From a virus, in IMG/VR virus record IMGVR_UViG_3300042568_000829, positions 1 through 43,086 of that record: 43,086 bases of DNA; one strand, given 5' to 3'. A program made the translations under genes and the position numbers. Positions 36,546-43,086 of this stretch are shown here, piece by piece. Positions within the stretch are counted from its first letter, which is position 1. Each line of letters starts with the position of its first letter. A model generated the notes under the pieces. The model worked only from the letters and a program-made list of their open reading frames with translations. It did not search any database and was not told the DNA's origin.

Positions 36546-39500
36546 TTAGGAAGGTTCTTCGCAGCCGCAACAAGCGTCTAGGCTACTTGTGGTTGAATAA
36601 CATAATACTGTTGGAGGTGCAGGTGTAGGCTCACAGCCGCAACAAGCATCAAATGGAGTTGTACTTGAATAACATAATTCTATTGGTGATGAATCTCTGA
36701 AATCCCAAATAAGATACAAGTAATCTTGCAAAGCAGGAACTGTAAACTGAGCATAATTATTATTTCCTCCCCCTTGATTTGGTGTTGCCGTAGTAGCTAA
36801 TCCCAAAAGCGTGCTAATGGTAGCAGGAGTGTTAGGATAAAATGTATTAGTCATCAAGTACTTGAACTTGTCAGTAGCAGGATTAAATACAAATGTATCT
36901 GTTGAGAATTTATTTGCTATGATTCTAAGAGTACTTCCTACAGGAGGGAATGCTCCTGACCCTACAGGTCCTGTCAATGAACTGTATCTAGATACCAATG
37001 GATTGTTTGAAGATGTAGCAAAGGTAGTAAGCACAGATTGCAATGGAGAGTTATAGGTTCCATTGGTATATCTGTACTCAGTATGAATAGTCTGACCTGC
37101 TTCAAAGTTGTTGGTAACAACTACCTGAACAATTGTAAGACCATTTACCGTGGTACATCCTGCAAGAATAGAAAGAGAAATATCTCCTGTATATTCTATC
37201 GTCACTGTAGCAGTTTCAACAGATATGTTATTCTTAGCAATCGTTAGGCTTCCGCTAGTTGTTACAGTACCTGACGTGTAATTTGTTCCATTGTAATTTA
37301 CAGTAATCTTGAATGAAGCCCCTGCACTAATTGTATTAACAGTATAGTCAATGTCTGATGAACCAACAATAGGTCCCAAGTCTACACAATATTGGAATGT
37401 CTTAGTCTCTGCAGCTACTGTACTAAGAGTAAATGTCTGAAGTACGCCACAAGCCAAGCACTCAGGATTCAAAGGCAAATCAATATCATTAGTAGACAAC
37501 ACATATTCATTCATATATGGGTCAAACCCACCAAGCTTTTGTGTAGCATAAGACCTGTTGAACTCATCTCTAAACCAAGTACGCATACCTAATTCTGAAA
37601 TGACAGCCAATTGGTCACTACCTGTAGAATTACCTACCATCTGAATAACAGCTCCTCTCTTTACATCTGTAAAGAATCTATTGAATCCCCATTGAACATA
37701 GCTCTCAGGGTTAAAGCTGATACCATACTTCTCTGTTCTTGCAATCTGTGTACCCAATACCTCAGGTACAGAAGAGATAACACCACCACCTGTGGAGTCA
37801 GATATCAAGTTCTTGCTTGCTAGTACGTAAGAAATCTTATCTTCCTGTAAAACTAGGACGTCAGTTTCTCTACCATCCAAAACATAGATGTCTCCAAATG
37901 ATGGCTCAAGAACTTTGTAATTTAATAAGCCAAGGTTGAACTCATTTAATTTATTGACATTTGATTCTGCGCTATATACACCACTATAGGTGATGTCAGA
38001 ATATCTATCTGCCGCTTTATAGTCTTGAGTTGAAACACTAGTTACTCTGTTACCAAGATTAAACTGAGCTCCAATAATTGAGTCACGAATCTTGTAGCTC
38101 TCAGCTCCATTACCAAATGCAAAGCAGTTAAAGAACTTGGTATCGATAATTGCAGGTACGTTAGTATTGATGTCTTGATTTTGAATGTTGCCATAGTGAT
38201 TCCCATTAACAATAGGGAATGACAAATCATTCTCAAAGAACACATCAGGCAAAGCATCAGATGGTTGAGTTTCAAAGATAATAACATTGTCTGCTCTAAA
38301 GACAGTGATGTTTACCTGAACATTTGAGTCTCTGTTTCTTGGCTTTAATCCTGCTCCTGTACAAGACTCGGTTCCTGTCACCATCAAAGAAAGTTGATTG
38401 GTTGTCGTATTTCTATAAAACTTATAATAGTTTGTACATACAGATGTAGAAATAGTTGGAGGAGTTATGTCCGTAAAACCTTCAAAAACATTTTGAATTT
38501 CACAAGCATCATCACCTACAATTTTTATCCCATCATTTAAATATTGCTCAATATTTTCACCAACAAACCAATCATACATATTATCGTATGAGTTTGCAGA
38601 TACAAAAGTTTTTTCAAGAGTATAACGTCTTTCTTCACACGCTTTATTTGCTCCTGCTCTAAACTGCTTTATTGACATTACAATTCTACTTCCTGCAGGA
38701 ACATCGTAATCAACCCAAGTAGTACCATTAAATACGTTCATTGGATAAAACAAGATAGGATAATCTCCTCCTTGCTTTTCTTTTACCGTAATAGTCCCCG
38801 GAGCCACAATGGTATTTTCTTCCTTAACAATATTAAAGCTGTTTGGATTAATCTTAACATATACTCCTGCAGGTACAGGAATCAAAACCGTTGGGTCATC
38901 CTGACTTGGAATCTCAATAAACCCTGAAGCTTGAGATGATTTCTCAAGAACAGTAGCATACACGCAATTTGCAGTAGGACCTTCAGAATCTGCCTTAACT
39001 ATTAATCTATCTCCTACCTCAACCTTTCTAGAATTCTCTCCTTCCAACAGGAAGTAAGCATTATTACTTTCAGGGTCCTCAAAGAATATGCTGCAATAGA
39101 TTGTTTCATAATTAGCTTCATCAGGCTTGATTACAAATTTGTATCTAGTAGCCCAATAAGGAGGTCTTTGCTGAGGAGGTATTGTGACATATATAGAGTT
39201 CTTCTTAGAGGACAATCCGCATGGGATGTGCTCAGTATTGTTAGGACTAACTAAAGCTGTTGTAGCCCTGTTAAAATCATCCATATAGACAATACCAATC
39301 TCATAGTCTCTATTGCTATGAAGGCTTTGAGTATTGGCAATCTCTTGAAATGTAGCTTGAGCAAATGAAATATTGTAGTACTCATATACCTCCTGAGTTG
39401 GAGTTGTAGGGTTATCTACAAATTTCATCGCAGGAATCTGCAAACCAATTTGATTACTAGCAGGAGAAGTAAATATAGCTATAGGCTGATTAAGCGTAGC

Positions 39501-41036
39501 AATACCACTACCTACCTTATTCAAGGTTCCCAAGTTATTTGGGATAGCACAATTGAATTGGTCTGTAAATGTGATACCATTACAAGCGTTAGCCAATGGC
39601 TCAATGTTAAAAGCTGTTCCTATAGCTTCTTGAAACTCTACACTAGTAGCTAACTCATATACAGAGTTATAGCTCTTTGATAAGAAAAATGCAAATTCTA
39701 GTCTGACATTTTCAGTAGTCTCAGTAGGGAAAGGAGTGTCTCCTGAAAATTGACCATGCATTAAAGTTATTTCTAAACTAAATGCAGAGCCTTCATTCAA
39801 ATCCTTACCATCTAAATCAATGTATACAACTGAGTCAGCTATTGATAGTGCTCCATCAATAGAATAGTTGCCTGAAGAGACAGTTGTATCCGTTGTAGTA
39901 AGCCCAATATCAGAAGAAACCAATGATGTTTGATATTCAAACATTAGTGGCTCACCGACATCATCAATAAGGTCATACCCTTCTACATAGTTACCGTACA
40001 TTAATCGGTTACCCATGATAGTCTGAGCCTTTGCAAATCGAGGTACGTTATCGTACAGTCTTAGCAGTTCTGACTCAGACAAGATTGTAAATATCTTGCT
40101 GTTTGTAAATGTGTATTGATAATCTGTGTTATCAATCAATCCTAAGTTCTGCTTATCTAGCTTCTCAATTACACGGATGATATTACCATCAGCTTTCTTA
40201 AACAATAGGTCAATTCCAACTACTAATGGTCCCCCTGAATTATATGTGATAATTGCAGAGTTAAAGAAGTTGGTCATCCCCTCATTTAAGAAACTGTCAG
40301 TACTAAAACTAAAAGGCTTAGGAGCAAAAGCAGGAGCAGACCATTGAGAAGTTGCACTATATTCACCGTCTTCATATTTATATCTGTATGCAAAGCAAAT
40401 AAATCTAGTTTCTAAATAATTCTCTTGACCATTGTTTACAATTGGCTGTACAGCGGGAGACTCTACAGGTGGCTTCTTAATCACCAATAGAGACTCAGCA
40501 CTAACCTCATCAATGTTTGATATGGGGTTAGGATAGTTTCTAGTAACATTTATAAATCGTGGAGCATTGTAATCATCTGTGAAAAACAACAACTTGTTGT
40601 CCAAGATATCTACCCCTGTAATCAAATAGTTCGGATTGAAATTCAAAGTGGTATTAATACCACCACCATCGTTAATTGAAATAACATGGTATGTCAATAT
40701 CTTGGTGCTAACGTCAAACGATACTATCAAGTCTAGCTTACCTGTAGCACCTACAGGAAAATTAGGGTCGTGAACAAACCAATAAATAGTTTCAGTAAAG
40801 CTGTTCTCAATTGCACCAATACATCTAGCAGAAGCACTAAGTGGAGTACCATCAATATATGACAATGCAGTCAAAGGCAAGTTGCCTTTAGTGTTCTCAA
40901 TTACACCAATCTCAGATTGTTCCGTGGAACCCATCCGAACATTCATGGCATCAATGTATTCTCCATCAGGGATGACTCTTTCGTCATAGACTTTATTCAT
41001 CCTCCCTGCCGTGAAGCTTCTGCTAATCTTTACCAT
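36546..41036 (-). CDS. large tail (stabilisation-like) protein (1496 aa)
   Basis: A 1496-aa protein. The N-terminus SFTAGRMNKVYDERVIPDGE, YIDAMNVRMGSTEQSEIGVI and ARCIGAIENSFTETIYWFVH is typical of the large tail protein of Cellulophaga-type and crAss-like podoviruses. It probably forms part of the tail knob or its receptor-contacting region. The middle is beta-rich. The last 45 residues hold two tandem Cys motifs, LCYSSTTPFDACCGCE and LCYSTTSSLDACCGCE, joined by PTPAPPTV. It lies between ring-like and smaller tail genes. Confidence 0.75.
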   Translation of the reverse strand: MVKISRSFTAGRMNKVYDERVIPDGEYIDAMNVRMGSTEQSEIGVIENTKGNLPLTALSYIDGTPLSASARCIGAIENSFTETIYWFVHDPNFPVGATGKLDLIVSFDVSTKILTYHVISINDGGGINTTLNFNPNYLITGVDILDNKLLFFTDDYNAPRFINVTRNYPNPISNIDEVSAESLLVIKKPPVESPAVQPIVNNGQENYLETRFICFAYRYKYEDGEYSATSQWSAPAFAPKPFSFSTDSFLNEGMTNFFNSAIITYNSGGPLVVGIDLLFKKADGNIIRVIEKLDKQNLGLIDNTDYQYTFTNSKIFTILSESELLRLYDNVPRFAKAQTIMGNRLMYGNYVEGYDLIDDVGEPLMFEYQTSLVSSDIGLTTTDTTVSSGNYSIDGALSIADSVVYIDLDGKDLNEGSAFSLEITLMHGQFSGDTPFPTETTENVRLEFAFFLSKSYNSVYELATSVEFQEAIGTAFNIEPLANACNGITFTDQFNCAIPNNLGTLNKVGSGIATLNQPIAIFTSPASNQIGLQIPAMKFVDNPTTPTQEVYEYYNISFAQATFQEIANTQSLHSNRDYEIGIVYMDDFNRATTALVSPNNTEHIPCGLSSKKNSIYVTIPPQQRPPYWATRYKFVIKPDEANYETIYCSIFFEDPESNNAYFLLEGENSRKVEVGDRLIVKADSEGPTANCVYATVLEKSSQASGFIEIPSQDDPTVLIPVPAGVYVKINPNSFNIVKEENTIVAPGTITVKEKQGGDYPILFYPMNVFNGTTWVDYDVPAGSRIVMSIKQFRAGANKACEERRYTLEKTFVSANSYDNMYDWFVGENIEQYLNDGIKIVGDDACEIQNVFEGFTDITPPTISTSVCTNYYKFYRNTTTNQLSLMVTGTESCTGAGLKPRNRDSNVQVNITVFRADNVIIFETQPSDALPDVFFENDLSFPIVNGNHYGNIQNQDINTNVPAIIDTKFFNCFAFGNGAESYKIRDSIIGAQFNLGNRVTSVSTQDYKAADRYSDITYSGVYSAESNVNKLNEFNLGLLNYKVLEPSFGDIYVLDGRETDVLVLQEDKISYVLASKNLISDSTGGGVISSVPEVLGTQIARTEKYGISFNPESYVQWGFNRFFTDVKRGAVIQMVGNSTGSDQLAVISELGMRTWFRDEFNRSYATQKLGGFDPYMNEYVLSTNDIDLPLNPECLACGVLQTFTLSTVAAETKTFQYCVDLGPIVGSSDIDYTVNTISAGASFKITVNYNGTNYTSGTVTTSGSLTIAKNNISVETATVTIEYTGDISLSILAGCTTVNGLTIVQVVVTNNFEAGQTIHTEYRYTNGTYNSPLQSVLTTFATSSNNPLVSRYSSLTGPVGSGAFPPVGSTLRIIANKFSTDTFVFNPATDKFKYLMTNTFYPNTPATISTLLGLATTATPNQGGGNNNYAQFTVPALQDYLYLIWDFRDSSPIELCYSSTTPFDACCGCEPTPAPPTVLCYSTTSSLDACCGCEEPS
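36561..36649 (-). repeat. tandem coding repeat of a Cys-rich tail motif
   Basis: Read on the plus strand, CAGCCGCAACAAGCRTC occurs near 36562 and again near 36633, about 71 nt apart, with TTGAATAACATAAT repeated at similar spacing. The copies encode the two DACCGCE motifs at the C-terminus of the 1496-aa protein. The near-identity at DNA level suggests recent duplication. Confidence 0.65.
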
Positions 41037-41037
41037 C

Positions 41038-41961
41038 TTATTTAATTTGCTTGTCTAATCCTCTCAAGTTCATCAACAATCTTCCGGGATGGATGTTGCT
41101 TATTCTAATCTTTGCATTTCTAAGCAATGCTGACTTTTCCTTTCGAGCACGTGCCACAATATATTCTTGAACTCCTAGCTTGCTATTCAGAATTTCATAC
41201 TGAATGTAAGCATAAATGTACTTTTCAAATAACTTATTAACGGTAATCTTAGAATTATCTCCTTGCTCCATTCCATCAGAAATGTATTCAAGAACACATT
41301 GCTGACCCGCCATAGGTGAATCAAAGTTAATCACTCCTGCCTTTCTATTGATGTTGAAAGTAGGATTAAAGTTTGCGGTCTCAGTATCTAGTCCATAAGC
41401 TGCACCAATGTTTCCTTCAAAGTACCACATACCATCGTAGTTCCACCCTTCATTGCCATCAAATTGATTGTCTTTGTTTAGGTAGATACTCTTCTTAATC
41501 TTGGTAATGTTATCATATACCATGCTAGAGTACTCAGGGGATAAAGCATTTCCTTCTTCATCAAAAATAATACGACCATTGTTGTCCTGAAGGTAAGCAA
41601 TAGAAGACAATGTCTGAATGTTTTCAGTCAAAGGTCTAAGCCATCCGTCCTTGTACATAGATATCCTAACCCAATTGACATAGTCAGATGGTAAAACAAA
41701 TATCAGGTTTTCAGGAACTGTAAGCTGAAGAACCTTAACCTCCTTGAATGCATCATAGTTAAGCTCTTGAATAGCACGCTTTGCGTGAAACAATATTTTG
41801 TATCGCTCCTCGTTGTTTACCAATGAATGGTTTCCTGCATACATCAACATAAAATTGTTGACAATGTCCTGAAGACTTACATATTGATAAGACCCCCAAT
41901 TTTCATTCTCAGGAGAAGCTCCATTGTTTTCGTAGTATTGATACTGTGATATGTATGCCAT
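41038..41961 (-). CDS. ring/tail adaptor-like protein (307 aa)
   Basis: A 307-aa protein: SLQDIVNNFMLMYAGNHSLV, FHAKRAIQELNYDAFKEVKV, VLPSDYVNWVRISMYKDGWL, then NINRKAGVINFDSPMAGQQC and a helical end. Order and motifs fit the head-tail ring/adaptor proteins of crAss-like and Cellulophaga podoviruses, which join the portal to the tail hub. It lies directly upstream of the 1496-aa tail gene (1-nt gap). Confidence 0.65.
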   Translation of the reverse strand: MAYISQYQYYENNGASPENENWGSYQYVSLQDIVNNFMLMYAGNHSLVNNEERYKILFHAKRAIQELNYDAFKEVKVLQLTVPENLIFVLPSDYVNWVRISMYKDGWLRPLTENIQTLSSIAYLQDNNGRIIFDEEGNALSPEYSSMVYDNITKIKKSIYLNKDNQFDGNEGWNYDGMWYFEGNIGAAYGLDTETANFNPTFNINRKAGVINFDSPMAGQQCVLEYISDGMEQGDNSKITVNKLFEKYIYAYIQYEILNSKLGVQEYIVARARKEKSALLRNAKIRISNIHPGRLLMNLRGLDKQIK

Positions 41962-41972
41962 GTCTTAATTGT

Positions 41973-42911
41973 TTATGGATTTTCCTCCTGCTGTTCTTTT
42001 GCCATACTAAACTGAGTAACCTCAGTTTCTCTAATTGACACCCCGCAGTACTGCAATATTCTAGTTACTAATTTGTATTCGTCTTCCTGTGGTAATTCAA
42101 AATCCTGATAATCGGACTGTGATTGGTCAAATACAGGTTCTCCGCTAGACAAAGTAAGGTAAGTCCATTTTGGCGTTTTAGGAAATCTAAAGTATGTACA
42201 TTCAACCTGACCCTTATTTTGAATAGATGTAGGATAAATCGTAATAACATCTCCCTTCAATGTGTAAGCAGGAAACTGAATTGTAGGAGCGGTAAGATTT
42301 GAGTTGTTCAACAAATTAATATTTCCATTGCTCACCTTCTCAGCCTCAACCAAAGATGCAGATGAAAATATTCCATAGGAATTACCTGATGCCAAGAATA
42401 TGTTTGACTCTAGTTGAATAGTTGTATTATTCAATACTGATACAACCACAGATACCAATCCTGTAGTAAGATTGGTGACAATATCCCCGGGAACAATTCC
42501 TTTAGACAAGAATGCTCCTGCTGTATTTACTAGCTGACCTGACGATACTGATGTGTTTGTACCTATAGCTAAAATCACAGGCTTACATACAACATCTAAA
42601 ATATAGTAAGAATTAAATCCTGTAGTGGTAAGTGATGGAGCTGAGAATTTATTAGCAGAAATTTTAGTCAAGTAATCTGTCCTAAGAAATGTTTCAATTG
42701 TCTCAGACATTGGCTGCTCTAAATCAGCATAATCTGTGCCTGCCATTCTAGCATTCTCGGCATTTATAACTTTGTTATAGCTGTCGAAATACTCCTCAAA
42801 GATTTGCATCTGTGCATTTGCCGCAAACAAATTAAAATCTGACGGGGAAATGTAGCCGTAGTTGTTCTTGTTCAAAACGGATAGTACCGTATTCCTAACA
42901 GAGTTTATCAT
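41973..42911 (-). CDS. ring/adaptor-like structural protein (312 aa)
   Basis: A 312-aa protein starting MINSVRNTVLSVLNKNNYGY, then ISPSDFNLFAANAQMQIFEE, a start I recognise from Bacteroidota podovirus structural proteins. The middle holds a beta-rich insertion (GAFLSKGIVPGDIVTNLTTG); the end has TPKWTYLTL and a helical QEDEYKLVTRILQYCGVSI. Probably a head-tail ring protein. It has its own promoter (box 42927-42934) behind a terminator. Confidence 0.65.
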   Translation of the reverse strand: MINSVRNTVLSVLNKNNYGYISPSDFNLFAANAQMQIFEEYFDSYNKVINAENARMAGTDYADLEQPMSETIETFLRTDYLTKISANKFSAPSLTTTGFNSYYILDVVCKPVILAIGTNTSVSSGQLVNTAGAFLSKGIVPGDIVTNLTTGLVSVVVSVLNNTTIQLESNIFLASGNSYGIFSSASLVEAEKVSNGNINLLNNSNLTAPTIQFPAYTLKGDVITIYPTSIQNKGQVECTYFRFPKTPKWTYLTLSSGEPVFDQSQSDYQDFELPQEDEYKLVTRILQYCGVSIRETEVTQFSMAKEQQEENP

Positions 42912-42926
42912 TTTTTCGCCTTTTTA

Positions 42927-42958
42927 CAAATATAAACAAAAAAAAGGAGGCATATCAA
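42927..42958 (-). promoter_or_regulatory. promoter of the tail/ejection gene block
   Basis: On the minus strand, TATATTTG (42927-42934) matches TAnnTTTG exactly and TTG (42956-42958) is 21 nt upstream. The start codon at 42911 follows a short A-rich leader. The TTG lies in the loop of the terminator at 42938-42965, so both signals share the same DNA. Confidence 0.7.
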
Positions 42959-42965
42959 TGCCCCC
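42938..42965 (-). terminator. rho-independent terminator after the right-edge gene
   Basis: On the minus strand GGGGGCAT pairs with ATGCCTCC (plus coordinates 42958-42965 and 42946-42953; one G-U pair) around a 4-nt loop, followed by eight T (42938-42945). It would end transcription of the partial gene at 42991-43086. Confidence 0.8.
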
Positions 42966-42990
42966 CTTATTAACCAATCAATCAATCATT

Positions 42991-43086
42991 TTAAGATAAG
43001 ATTGCTTCTAACATCTTCAATGAGTCGATTCCCTCATCACTCTGCAAGAATCCTCCTGCCATTTCGTAAGGGTCTTCACCGTAAGG
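42991..43086 (-). CDS. C-terminal end of a gene cut by the right edge
   Basis: The last 31 codons of a minus-strand gene are visible: PYGEDPYEMAGGFLQSDEGI, then DSLKMLEAILS and a stop. It is followed by a terminator and lies upstream of the ring-protein genes, where a capsid or other head gene would be expected. The fragment is too short to assign. Confidence 0.6.
   Translation of the reverse strand, partial: PYGEDPYEMAGGFLQSDEGIDSLKMLEAILS

Noticed and set aside
36546-42911. Diversity-generating retroelement acting on the tail proteins
   Set aside because: No reverse transcriptase gene and no template/variable repeat pair was seen. The only repeat is the short Cys-motif duplication.
1-43086. 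Window as a complete circular genome
   Set aside because: Joining the ends puts the gene starting at 16 into a stop after eight codons and out of frame with the right-edge gene. Terminase, portal and capsid genes are also missing.

Overview
The window is part of a tailed-phage genome, most likely a short-tailed virus of a Bacteroidota host. The host inference rests on promoters of the Bacteroidota type (TTG, a 19-23 base spacer, then TAnnTTTG), A-rich gene leaders without Shine-Dalgarno sites, a VirE/BT4734-type primase, and a structural module of the kind seen in Cellulophaga and crAss-like phages. Terminase, portal and major capsid genes are not visible and probably lie beyond the ends. Both ends cut through minus-strand genes, so this is not a complete genome.

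Layout. (1) 1-5000, mostly minus strand: small Lys-rich proteins, one plus-strand winged-helix-like gene, a chaperonin operon (groEL, an 83-aa gene, groES) and a PGRP-type amidase endolysin. The groEL-amidase gap (3587-4107) holds a promoter, nine TGTCGR-type repeats, a 10-bp-arm palindrome and terminators. (2) 4995-5529: no gene. It contains a GC-rich island unlike the rest of the phage, a perfect 18-bp palindrome and the promoter of the rightward block. (3) 5530-21850, plus strand: about 40 tightly packed early/replication genes. First come small unknown genes with repeated leader motifs and structured RNAs. Next come an RNA polymerase alpha-CTD-like protein, a DnaA domain IV-like protein, a DUF1071 annealing protein with a PD-(D/E)XK exonuclease, an SSB-like protein, primase-helicase, SF2 helicase, a VRR-NUC nuclease, a second possible DnaA-IV-like protein and another PD-(D/E)XK-like protein. 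(4) 21852-43086, minus strand: virion genes read right to left. They are two ring/adaptor-like proteins, a 1496-aa tail protein, smaller tail proteins, a GNAT acetyltransferase, two internal-virion-like proteins and a 3437-aa polyvalent protein with two zincin motifs.

How it fits together: the plus block would copy and recombine the genome and alter host transcription. The minus blocks build, fold and release virions. The 3437-aa protein probably enters the cell with the DNA.

The most notable observation is a pair of 41-42 nt RNA-like elements (6215-6255 and 7527-7568). They share a 16-nt core at 15/16 identity, while two helices differ by compensatory changes at six base pairs. Each lies 33-40 nt before a start codon, which suggests an undescribed cis-regulatory RNA. 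Other leads are the duplicated origin-like regions (about 3764-3866 and 15438-15536), two tRNA-like elements, the phage alpha-CTD and the groEL-first chaperonin operon.
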